From: Alterirhizorhabdus solaris
Lineage (GTDB): Bacteria > Pseudomonadota > Alphaproteobacteria > Sphingomonadales > Sphingomonadaceae
Reading direction: 5' to 3'
DNA length: 61,613 nt
Assembly: GCF_007785815.1 (NCBI RefSeq)
Contig: NZ_VNIM01000013.1
Span: 1 to 61,613, forward strand
Below are positions 46,211-55,393 of this stretch, one piece after another. The position numbers and the translations under genes were made by a program. Every line of letters begins with the position of its first letter. Positions within the stretch are counted from its first letter, which is position 1. Under the pieces are notes generated by a model. The model was not told where the DNA came from. It was given only the letters and a program-made list of their open reading frames with translations, and did no database searches.

Positions 46211-46247
46211 AAAAAGTGGCCCCGGCGCACGATAGCGCGCCGGGGCC
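46211..46247 (-). terminator. Intrinsic terminator between catalase and ankyrin genes
   Basis: On the minus strand an 11-base perfect stem GGCCCCGGCGC/GCGCCGGGGCC (8-base loop) is followed by two bases and then TTTTT (bases 46211-46215 on the + strand are AAAAA). This is a textbook intrinsic terminator 29 bases after the catalase stop. The T-run abuts the GGAGG of the ankyrin gene, so ankB translation is likely after partial read-through or from its own promoter. Confidence 0.75.
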
Positions 46248-46275
46248 GGTGCGGCCCTTGCGGGATCGGTCTGGA

Positions 46276-47997
46276 TCAGTTGGCGCGCGCCATCGCGCCC
46301 GGCGCCACCTGATCGGGGTTGGTGGCGTTATACTGGGCCACCGCCCGGTTCACGTCGGCCATCGGCACGTTCGTCGCCTTGGCGAGCCGCGTGCCGAAAT
46401 CCTTGTCGGCCTGGGTGAAGTAGCTGACCATGATCGTCTTGGTCCGCGCCGAGGTCACGACGTTGAGGTCACCCGCCAGGTTCTTCACCAGATCCGCCTT
46501 GTCCGCCGGCTTCAGCGCCCGATAGAAGGCACCCGCCTGCGCGAAGTTGTTCGTCTTCGCGATCGCCTTGGCGTCGGCCATGCCGGCCACCTCGTAGGTG
46601 GACTGGCGATACTGGTCGCCCGTCGTCTTGGCGCCGGTCGCCGCCGGGAAATAGTTGACGTCGGTCTTCGTTTCGGACTGGTCGAGCTGGCCCATCTGGT
46701 TGTTGTTCACCACCGCCACGCGCGGCCGGTTGACCGGCAGTTGCTGCACGTTGGCGCCCACCCGGTACCGCTGCGTATCGGCATAGGAGAACAAGCGGCC
46801 CTGCAGCATCCGGTCCGGCGACGGCTCGATCCCCGGCACCATGTTCGACGGCGCGAACGCGGACTGCTCGGTGTACTCGAAGAAGTTGTCCGGCACCTTG
46901 TTAAGCGTCATCTCGCCGATCTTCTTGAACGGCACGTTCAGCCATTCCTTCGTATCGTCAAACGGATTGTAGTCCAGCTTGGCGAACTCGCTGGCGGGCA
47001 TGGTCTGCACCATCAGGTCCCACGTCGGGTAATTGCCCTTGGCGATCTCGCCGTAGAGATCGTCGGTCAGGTAGTTCCACGTCGCGGTCGCCACCTGCGC
47101 GCCATTCAGGTTCTTCACGCCCTGCCGGCTGATCCAGCGGAACTTGGCGAAGATCGGCTCACCCTTGGCGTTCACCAGCTTGAAGGCGTGGACGCCGTTG
47201 CCGTCCATCGTGCGGTACGAGGCCGGCGTGCCGAGATTGGAATAAACATGCGTGAGCATGTTCGTCGCCTCGGGCGTGGCCGAGAAGAAGTCGAAGAAGC
47301 GGTTCGGATCCTGCTTGTTCGTGACGGGCGAGGGCTTGAGCGAGTGGATCATGTCCGGGAACTGGATCGCGTCGCGAATGAAGAAGATCGGCAGGTTGTT
47401 GCCCACCAGATCCCAATTGCCCTGATCGGTGTAGAACTTCGTGGCGAAGCCACGCGGATCGCGCATCCCCTCAGGGCTGCCCGACGGATGGATCACGGTG
47501 GAGAAGCGAACGAACACCGGAGTCTGCTTGCCCGATTGGAACAGCGAGGCCTTGGTGATGTCACTGATGTCGGCGGTGGCGGTGAAGACGCCGCCGGCAC
47601 CCGTGCCGCGCGCGTGGACGACGCGCTCGGGCACCCGCTCACGATCGAAGCGGGCGAGCTTCTCGATCAGGTGGTTGTCTTCCAGCAACACGGGGCCGAG
47701 ATCGCCGCCCGCCGTCTTGGAATTGCGGTTCTCACCCACCGGCGCGCCGTTGTCGCGGGTGAACTGCGGCGCGACGGCACTGCCGGTATCGCCCTTGGCG
47801 TCCACCGTGCCGGCAACGCCCGCCTGTGCGAGCGGCGGCTTGCCCGCGCTCACCGGAGCGGCGGCGGTGGTCATCCGCGTCTCAGCCTGCGTCGAGGCCG
47901 GATCGGCGGACTGCGCCAGCACCGGCACGGCCGCCACCGTCGCGGCGACGAGCGCGACGACGGAAACGCCGCGCGCGTGCGAAATTCGATTGAACAT
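46276..47997 (-). CDS. katB: Periplasmic catalase (KatB-type)
   Basis: 573 residues from ATG 47997 (GGAGG RBS); an export signal (HARGVSVVALVAATVAAVPV, then VLAQ) and a ~50-residue linker put it in the periplasm. Catalytic distal His128 in RVVHARGTGAGG, Asn region FIRDAIQFPDMIHS, and proximal haem ligand Tyr405 in LFSYADTQRYRVG. Monofunctional haem catalase that decomposes hydrogen peroxide. Followed by an ankyrin gene as in Pseudomonas katB-ankB. Likely peroxide-induced, but I did not recognise an OxyR site. Confidence 0.94.
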   Translation of the reverse strand: MFNRISHARGVSVVALVAATVAAVPVLAQSADPASTQAETRMTTAAAPVSAGKPPLAQAGVAGTVDAKGDTGSAVAPQFTRDNGAPVGENRNSKTAGGDLGPVLLEDNHLIEKLARFDRERVPERVVHARGTGAGGVFTATADISDITKASLFQSGKQTPVFVRFSTVIHPSGSPEGMRDPRGFATKFYTDQGNWDLVGNNLPIFFIRDAIQFPDMIHSLKPSPVTNKQDPNRFFDFFSATPEATNMLTHVYSNLGTPASYRTMDGNGVHAFKLVNAKGEPIFAKFRWISRQGVKNLNGAQVATATWNYLTDDLYGEIAKGNYPTWDLMVQTMPASEFAKLDYNPFDDTKEWLNVPFKKIGEMTLNKVPDNFFEYTEQSAFAPSNMVPGIEPSPDRMLQGRLFSYADTQRYRVGANVQQLPVNRPRVAVVNNNQMGQLDQSETKTDVNYFPAATGAKTTGDQYRQSTYEVAGMADAKAIAKTNNFAQAGAFYRALKPADKADLVKNLAGDLNVVTSARTKTIMVSYFTQADKDFGTRLAKATNVPMADVNRAVAQYNATNPDQVAPGAMARAN

Positions 47998-48009
47998 TGT
48001 CGTCCCTCC

Positions 48010-48091
48010 GTTGAACCGCGCCACGGAAGCCCCCGGCGCGGGCGGGTCGTTACCCGCCTGATAAAATGAGCGGTAAGCCATTCGGTTCAAC
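48010..48091. repeat. Inverted repeat in the catalase leader
   Basis: GTTGAACCG (48010-48018) and its complement CGGTTCAAC (48083-48091) lie 64 bases apart in the upstream region of katB, with a small hairpin (GGCGGG/CCCGCC) between. Could be an operator pair or a leader structure; no function is proven. Confidence 0.4.
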
Positions 48092-48151
48092 GTGAGAAAC
48101 GATCTTACTGGCTCACTCAAAGCGAGCGGGTCGATCAGTGAGGGGTGTATC

Positions 48152-48535
48152 TCAGCGGCGGCGAAGCGCGGTTACCTCGATCTCCACCTTCATCTCGGGC
48201 TTCACCAGCCCCACCACGATCGCGCTGGCCGCCGGCCGAACACCCTCGAACGCCGCGCCCAGCACCGGGCCGACTTCGTCCCAATAGGGGGCATCGGTGA
48301 AATAATAGGTCGCGCGGACCACATCCGCGAGGGTGAAGCCCGCCTCGGCCAGCGCGGCGCCGATCACCTTCAGGGCATTGCGCGCCTGATCGGCCGCGGC
48401 GTCCGGCATCACCCTAGTTTCGGGGTCGTAGCCGGTGGTGCCGGCGACGAAGCACCAGTCCCCCTCCACCACGGCGCGCGAATAGCCGGCCTGCTTCTCG
48501 AAGGGAGAACCGCTGGAGATCAGCTTGCGTGTCAT
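48152..48535 (-). CDS. RidA family protein (first of two)
   Basis: 127 residues. YjgF/RidA fold with catalytic Arg in DVVRATYYFTD (about residue 89) and the family end motif VEIEVTALRR. RidA proteins remove toxic enamine/imine intermediates such as 2-aminoacrylate. ATG 48535 overlaps the stop of the ArsC-like gene (ATGA). A second RidA gene lies at 54855. Confidence 0.9.
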   Translation of the reverse strand: MTRKLISSGSPFEKQAGYSRAVVEGDWCFVAGTTGYDPETRVMPDAAADQARNALKVIGAALAEAGFTLADVVRATYYFTDAPYWDEVGPVLGAAFEGVRPAASAIVVGLVKPEMKVEIEVTALRRR

Positions 48536-48885
48536 CGACCGAACAATCCTTCGTAGGTGGCCGGCCTGAAACCGGCGGTGAACATGCCGCCCCTGTCGAG
48601 CAGCGGTCGCTTTATCATCGAGGGCTGGGCGAGCATCAGCGTGATCGCGCGATCGCGGTCCAGCCCGGTCCGGTCCGCCTCGGGCAGCTTGCGGAAGGTG
48701 GTGCCGGCGCGGTTCAGCACCGTCTCCCAACCCAGCGCATCGGCCCACGCCTCAAGGCGATCGCGTTCGATCCCGGCCGTCTTGTAGTCGTGGAAGTCAC
48801 AGGCGACGCCCGCCGCGTCGAGCCACGCGCGCGCCTTCTTCACGGTGTCGCAGTTGCGGATCCCGTACATCGTCACATCCGCCAC
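48532..48885 (-). CDS. ArsC/Spx-family reductase (YffB-like)
   Basis: 117 residues from GTG 48885 (AGGAG 7 bases before). The GIRNCDTVKKA motif carries the thioredoxin-like active cysteine (Cys12), and PSMIKRPLLDRGG is the family signature. Probably a glutathione- or thioredoxin-dependent thiol reductase; true arsenate reduction is unproven. Coupled by ATGA to the RidA gene. Confidence 0.9.
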   Translation of the reverse strand: MADVTMYGIRNCDTVKKARAWLDAAGVACDFHDYKTAGIERDRLEAWADALGWETVLNRAGTTFRKLPEADRTGLDRDRAITLMLAQPSMIKRPLLDRGGMFTAGFRPATYEGLFGR

Positions 48886-48998
48886 GCACCGCTCCTGTCT
48901 GCCGAACCGGCGCGCTTCATAGCGACGGCGACGGCGTCGTCAAACCGCCCGGTGGCCGGGCCGGCGCGGCAGGCATCGGCCCGCCGCGCCTATCCGCA

Positions 48999-50381
48999 TC
49001 AATGCCCGGCGGACAACACCGGCTCGACCCCGCTCTGCGCCAGCTGCTCGTTGATCGTCGCCATCAGTCGGTCCAGCCCGGACTGATCCTTTGCCTCGGC
49101 GCGCGCCACCAGCACGTCCTGCGTGTTCGATGCGCGCAGCAGCCACCAGCCGTCTGCGGTGTTCACCCGCGCGCCGTCGGTGCGGTTCACGTCGGCGCCC
49201 GATGCCTCCAGCCGGTCGAGCACTTCCTGCACCACCGCGAACTTGCGCGCTTCGGACGACTGGAAACGCATCTCCGGCGTGTTGACCATGTGCGGCATCG
49301 CGTCCTTCAGTGCGGTCAGCGAGCCGCCCAGCACGCGCACCGCCCGGATCAGGCGGACGGCGGCATATTGCGCGTCGTCGAACCCGTAATAATCGTGCGC
49401 GAAGAAGATGTGGCCGCTCATCTCGCCGGCCAGCGGCGAGTTGGTCTCCTTCATCTTGGTCTTGATGAGGCTGTGCCCGGTCTTCCACATCAGCGGCGTG
49501 CCACCCAGCTCGGCGATGCGGTCGTACAGCATCTGGCTGGCCTTCACGTCGGCGATGATGGTCGCGCCCGGCTCCGCGCGCAACACCGGCTCGGCAAGGA
49601 TCGAGAGGAGCTGGTCGCCCCACACCACCCGGCCCTGTCCGTCGATGGCGCCCAGCCGGTCGCCGTCGCCATCGAAGGCGAGGCCGAAGTCGAGGTTCTT
49701 CTCGGCCACCAGCCGTTTCAGATCCTCGAGGTTCTTCTCCTCCGTCGGGTCGGGATGATGGTTGGGGAAGGTGCCGTCGATGTCGGTGAAGATCGTGTGA
49801 TGCTCGCCCGGCAGCAGCTTCACCAGCTTCTCGATCACCTCGCCCGCCGCGCCGTTGCCCGCACCCCAGCCGATGCGGAACTCCCCGCCGGCATAGCCCT
49901 GCATCAGCCGGTCGACGTACAGGTCGATCACGTCTGCGGAGGAGACGGTGCCCTCGCCTTCCTCCCAGTCGCCGGTCTCGGCCAGCTTGCCGAGCGACTG
50001 GATATCCTCGCCGAAGAACGGGCGGTGCTGCAGCACCATCTTGAAGCCGTTATAGTCTGCCGGGTTGTGACTGCCGGTAATCTGGATGCCGCCGTCCACC
50101 TCCAGCGTCGCCTCGGCGTAATCCAGCATCGGCGTGGGGCCGAGGCCAATCCGCACGACATCGACGCCGCCCGCCGTCAGTCCCTCGATCAGCGCCGCCT
50201 CCAGCACCGGCGAGGAGATGCGGCCGTCATAGCCCACCGCCACGCGGGTGCCGCCGGCGCGCCGCACGTGCGTGGCGAAACCGCGACCGATCGCGTTGGC
50301 GTCCGCCGGCCCCAGGGTTTTGCCGACGATGCCCCGGATGTCATATTCGCGCAGCGACGTCGGGTCGAAACGATGGGTCAT
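48999..50381 (-). CDS. Phosphomannomutase/phosphoglucomutase
   Basis: 460 residues, typical of the ManB/AlgC bifunctional type. Phosphoserine at about residue 104 in [13 protein letters not shown], metal loop [11 protein letters not shown], sugar loop GEMSGHIFF, and phosphate loop [10 protein letters not shown]. Interconverts mannose-6-P/mannose-1-P and glucose-6-P/glucose-1-P, feeding nucleotide sugars such as those for the XrtA polysaccharide and the rfb pathway. Monocistronic. Confidence 0.95.
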   Translation of the reverse strand: MTHRFDPTSLREYDIRGIVGKTLGPADANAIGRGFATHVRRAGGTRVAVGYDGRISSPVLEAALIEGLTAGGVDVVRIGLGPTPMLDYAEATLEVDGGIQITGSHNPADYNGFKMVLQHRPFFGEDIQSLGKLAETGDWEEGEGTVSSADVIDLYVDRLMQGYAGGEFRIGWGAGNGAAGEVIEKLVKLLPGEHHTIFTDIDGTFPNHHPDPTEEKNLEDLKRLVAEKNLDFGLAFDGDGDRLGAIDGQGRVVWGDQLLSILAEPVLRAEPGATIIADVKASQMLYDRIAELGGTPLMWKTGHSLIKTKMKETNSPLAGEMSGHIFFAHDYYGFDDAQYAAVRLIRAVRVLGGSLTALKDAMPHMVNTPEMRFQSSEARKFAVVQEVLDRLEASGADVNRTDGARVNTADGWWLLRASNTQDVLVARAEAKDQSGLDRLMATINEQLAQSGVEPVLSAGH

Positions 50382-50435
50382 GAGGGGCGGACTCCTTGGG
50401 GCTCGTCGGGTGATCGTGATTGTTACGGTTGCGCA

Positions 50436-50876
50436 TCACGACGCACGGGGAGCGTTTCGGTTCAACTCCGCGAGCAGCGTGTCGCGCGCCGCATTCACCC
50501 GCCGGGCCAGATCGGCCGAGCCGCCGGCATCGGGGTGGACGCGGCGGATCAGCCGTCGGTGTGCCGCGCGCACCATGCCGGCATCGGCGGCGGCGGGCAG
50601 GCCGAGCAGGCCGAGCGCTTCGGCCACCGGCATGGCCGGCGGCGTCCCCTGGGGCCGGGCGCGCGGCGACAGCCGCCCCCGGCGCCGATGCCACAGCCAC
50701 CCGCCGGCCCAGCCGAACCCCACCAGCGCGGGCAGCCATTCCGCCCGGATCGCCAGCCGCACCGCCAAGAGCCCGGCCGCGATGGCAAGCAGATCGGCGA
50801 AGCGGATGCGCCGCCAGCGGCCGGTGGCCCAGGCCCACGTGCCGATCAGGAAGGCGATCGGCAGCAGCCAGCTCAT
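50436..50876 (-). CDS. J-domain membrane protein
   Basis: 146 residues. Two hydrophobic segments near the N-terminus (SWLLPIAFLIGTWAW and FADLLAIAAGLLAVRLAI), then a basic stretch and a C-terminal J domain with the HPD motif (LIRRVHPDAGG) that stimulates DnaK. Similar to TIM14/DjlC-like J proteins. ATG 50876 overlaps the MipZ stop (ATGA). Confidence 0.88.
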   Translation of the reverse strand: MSWLLPIAFLIGTWAWATGRWRRIRFADLLAIAAGLLAVRLAIRAEWLPALVGFGWAGGWLWHRRRGRLSPRARPQGTPPAMPVAEALGLLGLPAAADAGMVRAAHRRLIRRVHPDAGGSADLARRVNAARDTLLAELNRNAPRAS

Positions 50877-51670
50877 CCGGCGGCGGCGATCCGGCGGGCG
50901 GGCCAGTCCGGCAGGGCGAGGCTGGATACCATCTCGCGCAGTTCCTGCCGCGCGGCGATGTGGGCGATGCCCGGCTCGCCGATCGCCGCCAGATCGAGCA
51001 GCGTCAGCCCCTTGGGGAACAGCTCGCGGAAGATCACGCGCTCGGACAGGCCGGGCACGATGCGGAAGCCGACGCGCTTGGAAAGCTCGCCCATCGCCTG
51101 CGCCACGCGCTTCATGTTGCGCGCCTCGATATGCTGGAGGCGGTTGCGCAGCACCACCCAGTCCACCGTGGCGCCGTCGCGCTTGCCGCGCGCCTTGCGC
51201 GCGTCCCACACCAGTTCGGCATAGAAACTGGGGCGGCGCACCTTGTACGTTTCGGCATCCACCTGTCCGATCAGGTCGAGGTCGATGAAGCTGTCGTTGA
51301 TCGGGGTGACGAGCGTATCGGCGCGGCTGATCGCGGCGCGCGCATCCGGGTCGTCGCGCCCGGGAGTGTCGATCACCACGATCTCGGCCTCCGCCGCCAG
51401 TTCGGCCAGCCGCGCCTCGATCGGCACGCCCTTGGCCGGATCGAACGTGTCGAACAGCGGCATCGGCAGCTCGACGTTCAGCCGGCGCGTCGTCGCCAGC
51501 CGGTTTTCCAGATAGCGGGCCAGCGTGCGCTGCCGCGTGTCCATGTCCAGCGCGGCCACCCGGCGGCCGGCGGCCGCGAGCGCCACGGCGATGTGCACGG
51601 CGCTGGTCGACTTGCCCGACCCGCCCTTTTCGTTGGCGAAAACAATGAAATGCGTGTGACCTTCGGCCAT
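50873..51670 (-). CDS. mipZ: Division plane positioning ATPase MipZ (ParA-like)
   Basis: 265 residues. Deviant Walker A KGGSGKST at residues 15-22 and the ParA-type DMDTRQRTL and VIDTPGRDDP motifs. In alphaproteobacteria MipZ forms a gradient from the chromosome poles that keeps FtsZ from polymerising there, placing the division site. ATG 51670. Coupled to the J-domain gene; divergent from panC 85 bases away. Confidence 0.94.
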   Translation of the reverse strand: MAEGHTHFIVFANEKGGSGKSTSAVHIAVALAAAGRRVAALDMDTRQRTLARYLENRLATTRRLNVELPMPLFDTFDPAKGVPIEARLAELAAEAEIVVIDTPGRDDPDARAAISRADTLVTPINDSFIDLDLIGQVDAETYKVRRPSFYAELVWDARKARGKRDGATVDWVVLRNRLQHIEARNMKRVAQAMGELSKRVGFRIVPGLSERVIFRELFPKGLTLLDLAAIGEPGIAHIAARQELREMVSSLALPDWPARRIAAAG

Positions 51671-51754
51671 CGTGCGAGCGCCCCCTGCCCTCTTGATTCC
51701 GCGTGCGGCGCCCCCCAAAGAACGCCCCGAGCGTCTATCGGAGGTGCCAGTTCC

Positions 51755-52612
51755 GTGCAAATCATTCGTGACCGCGACACCCTGCGCAACGCGGTGGCCG
51801 CCCTGCGCGAAGCGGGCGGACGGGTCGCGCTGGTGCCCACGATGGGCGCGCTGCACGCCGGCCACATGGCGCTGATCGCCGAGGGGAAGCGGCGCGCGCG
51901 GGCCGTCGTGGCCTCAATCTTCGTCAACCCCACGCAGTTCGGCCCGAACGAGGATCTTGCCGCCTACCCGCGCCGCGAGGCGACCGATGCCGCGATGCTC
52001 GAGGAGGCGGGCTGCGACCTGTTGTGGGCGCCCGACGTGGCGACGATGTATCCGGCCGGCTTCGCCACCACCGTCTCGGTCGGTGGCGTGACCGAGGGGC
52101 TGGACGGCGCCGCCCGCCCCGGCCACTTCAACGGGGTCGCCACCGTCGTCACCAAGCTGCTCAATCAGGTCGCGCCCGATATCGCGCTGTTCGGCGAGAA
52201 GGACTTCCAGCAACTCGCGGTGATCCGCCGGCTGGTGGCCGATCTGGATCTGCCGGTCGAGATCGTCGGGGTGGCGACCGAGCGCGACGACGACGGCCTC
52301 GCCCTCTCCTCGCGCAACGCCTATCTCGATCCCGCGCAGCGCACCGCCGCCCGCGCTTTGCCACGCGCGCTCGGCGAGGCGGCGAGTGCGATCGAGCGTG
52401 GCGAGCCGGTCGCCGCCGCACTGGCGCTGGCGCATCGCCGGCTCGGCGAGGCGGGGTTCGGCCCGATCGACTACGTGCTGCTGTGCGATGCCGTCACGCT
52501 CGCGCCGATCGACCGACTCGACGACGCGACCGGCCACGAGGCCCGCCTGCTCGCCGCTGCGAAACTGGGCGGAGTTAGACTAATTGATAATCTGAAGGTT
52601 GCCCCGCGTTAA
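51755..52612 (+). CDS. panC: Pantothenate synthetase
   Basis: 285 residues from GTG 51755 (GGAGGT about 8 bases upstream). ATP-binding PTMGALHAGH (residues 28-37), FVNPTQFGPNED, GEKDFQQL and SSRNAYLDP are the family motifs. Joins pantoate and beta-alanine with ATP. panB is 6 kb away on the other strand. Confidence 0.95.
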   Translation: MQIIRDRDTLRNAVAALREAGGRVALVPTMGALHAGHMALIAEGKRRARAVVASIFVNPTQFGPNEDLAAYPRREATDAAMLEEAGCDLLWAPDVATMYPAGFATTVSVGGVTEGLDGAARPGHFNGVATVVTKLLNQVAPDIALFGEKDFQQLAVIRRLVADLDLPVEIVGVATERDDDGLALSSRNAYLDPAQRTAARALPRALGEAASAIERGEPVAAALALAHRRLGEAGFGPIDYVLLCDAVTLAPIDRLDDATGHEARLLAAAKLGGVRLIDNLKVAPR

Positions 52613-52677
52613 CTGGTTGTTTTGCTTAACAACGCCAAATTCCTTGCAGAAACAGCATGTGGATTTGGAGACGAACG

Positions 52678-52986
52678 ATGGGTCAGGCACTGCGAAATAC
52701 GAGCATGGTCATCGCCAGTCGGCTGGCCGATGCGGTTCGCGGCGATATCGAGGCCTATTACGATCTCGGCATCGCCTTCTCCTCGGGCAGCGACGGCGTC
52801 GATGTCGATCTGGTCGAGGCGCACAAGTGGTTCAACCTCGCCGCGGTCGGCGGCAACAGCGCCGGGCAGGTCTGCCGCGCCGAGATCGCACATGAGATGA
52901 GCACGCGGCAGATCGCCGAGGCCCAGCGGCAGGCCCGGACGTGGCTTCGTGGCGGGGCAAACGCCGGCGTCCACGCCCACGCCTGA
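52678..52986 (+). CDS. Sel1-like repeat small protein
   Basis: 102 residues from ATG 52678 (GGAG 8 bases before). One Sel1/TPR-like repeat pair: DIEAYYDLGIAFSSG and DLVEAHKWFNLAAVGG. Likely a small protein-protein interaction module; no signal peptide and no known partner. Confidence 0.8.
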   Translation: MGQALRNTSMVIASRLADAVRGDIEAYYDLGIAFSSGSDGVDVDLVEAHKWFNLAAVGGNSAGQVCRAEIAHEMSTRQIAEAQRQARTWLRGGANAGVHAHA

Positions 52987-52997
52987 GCGCCGTTCCT

Positions 52998-54128
52998 TCA
53001 GCCGCGCCTGAACGGCCCCATTTCGGCCAGCACGGCAATGTCCTGCTCCACCGCCCGCCGCTCGGCGACGAGGTAATCGGCCACCGCCCGACGGAAGCCG
53101 GGATCGGGCAGGAAATGCGCGGACCAGGTCGGCACCGGCACATAGCCGCGCGCCAGCTTGTGCGACCCTTGCGCGCCCGCCTCCACGCGCTGCAACCCGC
53201 GCGCGATGGCGGCGTCGATCGCCTGATAGTAACATAGTTCGAAATGAAGGAACGGCACCTCCTCGGTCGCCCCCCAGTACCGACCATACAGCGTGTCCGC
53301 GCCGATCAGATTGAGCGCGCCGGCGATCGGGCGCCCGTTGCGCTTCGCCAGCATCAGCAGCACGCGGTCGGCCATCCGCTCGCCCAGCAGCGAGAAGAAG
53401 GGGCGGGTGAGGTAGGGCTGGCCCCACTTCCGCCGGCCGGTATCCTGATAGAAGGTCCAGAAGGCGTCCCAGTCGGCCTCGGTCAGCGCGTCGCCCGTCA
53501 GGTGGACGATCTCCAGCCCCTCCACCGCCGCCGCGCGCTCCTTGCGGATGGCCTTGCGCTTGCGGCTGGCGAGCACGTCGAGAAAATCATCGAAGCTGGC
53601 ATAGCCGTCGTTGGCCCAGTGGAACTGGCGGTCCTCGCGGATCAGCCAGCCCGCTGCCTCGAACAGCGGGATCTGCGCGTGGTCCACGAAGGTGGCGTGG
53701 GCGGAAGACAGGTCGTGCTGGCGCACCAGCGCCTCGGCCGCCGCGATCAGCGCCGGGGCATAGGCCGGATCGCGGGCGAGCAGGCGCGGCCCGGGCACCG
53801 GGCTGAACGGCACCGCGATCTGCAATTTGGGGTAGTAGCTGCCACCCGCCCGCTCCCACGCATCGGCCCACGCATGGTCGAATACATATTCGCCCTGGCT
53901 GTGCGACTTGACATAGGCCGGTAACACCGCGGCGAGGCAGCCGTCGGCGCCATCGATCGCGATCGGCACCGGCTGCCAGCCGCGTCGGGCGGTGGCGCTC
54001 CCGGAGTCCTCCAGCGCGGACAGGAAGGCGTGGCTGACGAACGGATTGCCCGTACCGGCGCACGCATCCCATGCGGCGGCATCGATCGAGGCGACCCCGT
54101 CGGCCATGCGTGCGACGATATCGCTCAT
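52998..54128 (-). CDS. GNAT-family acyltransferase (FemAB-like fold, DUF482 type)
   Basis: 376 residues. The family pattern GYASFDDFLDVLASRKRKAIRKE, EADWDAFWTFYQDTGRRKWGQ and LYGRYWGATEEVPFLHFE match the peptidogalycan-biosynthesis/DUF482 GNAT group. Activity and acceptor are unknown. ATG 54128 overlaps the stop of the GDPD gene (ATGA). Confidence 0.88.
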   Translation of the reverse strand: MSDIVARMADGVASIDAAAWDACAGTGNPFVSHAFLSALEDSGSATARRGWQPVPIAIDGADGCLAAVLPAYVKSHSQGEYVFDHAWADAWERAGGSYYPKLQIAVPFSPVPGPRLLARDPAYAPALIAAAEALVRQHDLSSAHATFVDHAQIPLFEAAGWLIREDRQFHWANDGYASFDDFLDVLASRKRKAIRKERAAAVEGLEIVHLTGDALTEADWDAFWTFYQDTGRRKWGQPYLTRPFFSLLGERMADRVLLMLAKRNGRPIAGALNLIGADTLYGRYWGATEEVPFLHFELCYYQAIDAAIARGLQRVEAGAQGSHKLARGYVPVPTWSAHFLPDPGFRRAVADYLVAERRAVEQDIAVLAEMGPFRRG

Positions 54129-54883
54129 GGTCGCTCGTAGATCGGCGCGTCGGCGTGAGCGGTGGCGCGCGCCTCGGCGGCGGCATCGCGCACCGTCCAC
54201 GTCAGCACCGGCATGTCCCGCCGTCGCGCGCGGGCGGCAAAGCGCGAGGGCAGGTCGCGCACGTCGTAGGCGAGGAAATCGGGGCGTGCGCGCCATAGCG
54301 ACAGCCACCGCTCCGCGGTCCCGCGCAGGCGCGGCTTGCCCTGTTCGCTCACCACCAGCCCACGCGTCAGGCGGGGGGCATGGTCGGCGAACCAGCGCCC
54401 GACCTCCGGGTTGAACGACATCACCGCCACCGGCCCGCGATACCCCTCCAGCGCGCGCCGCACCGACACGCACAGCGGGCCGATGCCGCCGTGGCCGGCC
54501 TTTACCTCGATCAGCAGGGGCACACGCCCGGATACCAGAGCCAGCATCTCGGTCAGACGCGGCAGCATCTCGTCGGTTCCGGACAGCGCGACGGTATCGA
54601 GCGTCGCGGCCGCCCGATCCGCCAGCGCGCCGCTCTCGCCGGTCAGCCGGTCGAGTGTATCGTCGTGGAAGACGAACGCCTCGCCGCCCTGTGCCGCCTG
54701 CACGTCACATTCGATGCCATGGCCAACCGCGATCGCGGCACGGAACGCGGCACGACTGTTTTCAATGACACCGGCGCCGTGCAGGCCCCGGTGCGCGAAG
54801 GACCGCCCGCGCAGGAAGGCCACCCGCTTCTCGGCGGGCGTGGCGATCAGCCGGTCAGGCAGGGCGAATGGCGACGATCGCAT
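54125..54883 (-). CDS. Glycerophosphodiester phosphodiesterase
   Basis: 252 residues from ATG 54883. GDPD TIM barrel: FAHRGLHGAGVIENS (catalytic His pair region), ECDVQ, FHDDTLDRLTG, LIEVKAG. Hydrolyses glycerophosphodiesters to glycerol-3-phosphate and an alcohol. No signal peptide, so cytoplasmic. Its start overlaps the end of the RidA gene by 29 bases and its stop overlaps the GNAT start. Confidence 0.92.
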   Translation of the reverse strand: MRSSPFALPDRLIATPAEKRVAFLRGRSFAHRGLHGAGVIENSRAAFRAAIAVGHGIECDVQAAQGGEAFVFHDDTLDRLTGESGALADRAAATLDTVALSGTDEMLPRLTEMLALVSGRVPLLIEVKAGHGGIGPLCVSVRRALEGYRGPVAVMSFNPEVGRWFADHAPRLTRGLVVSEQGKPRLRGTAERWLSLWRARPDFLAYDVRDLPSRFAARARRRDMPVLTWTVRDAAAEARATAHADAPIYERP

Positions 54884-55328
54884 CCACTTCCACCGCCGCG
54901 CCCAACGGCAGCACCGGCACACCCACTGCGCTGCGGGCATGGCGCCCGGCCTCACCGAACACCGCCACCATCAGTTCGGAGGCACCGTTCGCCACCTTGG
55001 GCTGCTCGGTGAAATGCGGATCGGAGGCGACGAACGCCCCCAGCTTCACGATCCGCTCAACCCGACCGAGATCGCCGCCCAGCGCTGCCCTGATCTGCGC
55101 GATCAGCATGACACCGCAACGCTCGGCCGCCTGCCGGCCATGCTCGACGTCGACGTCCACGCCCAGCCGCCCGGTCACCAGCGACCCGTCCTCGCGGAAC
55201 GGCAGCTGGCCGGAAACATACAGCATCCCCGCCACCTCGACGGTCGGCACATAGGAAGCCACTGGCGCGGCGGGTGCGGGCAGCGTGATGCCGAGTTCGG
55301 CGAGGCGGGTGGTGGGAAGATCGCTCAT
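54855..55328 (-). CDS. RidA family protein (second of two)
   Basis: 157 residues, the longer RidA subgroup. LYVSGQLPFRED, the ERIVKLGAFVASDPHFTEQ segment and VGVPVLPLGAAVEVDAI end match. Probably an enamine/imine deaminase; the substrate is not known. Start of a three-gene unit with the GDPD and GNAT genes. Confidence 0.9.
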   Translation of the reverse strand: MSDLPTTRLAELGITLPAPAAPVASYVPTVEVAGMLYVSGQLPFREDGSLVTGRLGVDVDVEHGRQAAERCGVMLIAQIRAALGGDLGRVERIVKLGAFVASDPHFTEQPKVANGASELMVAVFGEAGRHARSAVGVPVLPLGAAVEVDAIVAIRPA

Positions 55329-55393
55329 GCCATCTCTCTGCGGGGCGGAAGGCGGAAGCGTCAAGACCTCTCCGCGCCCTGCCCCAGCGGGGA

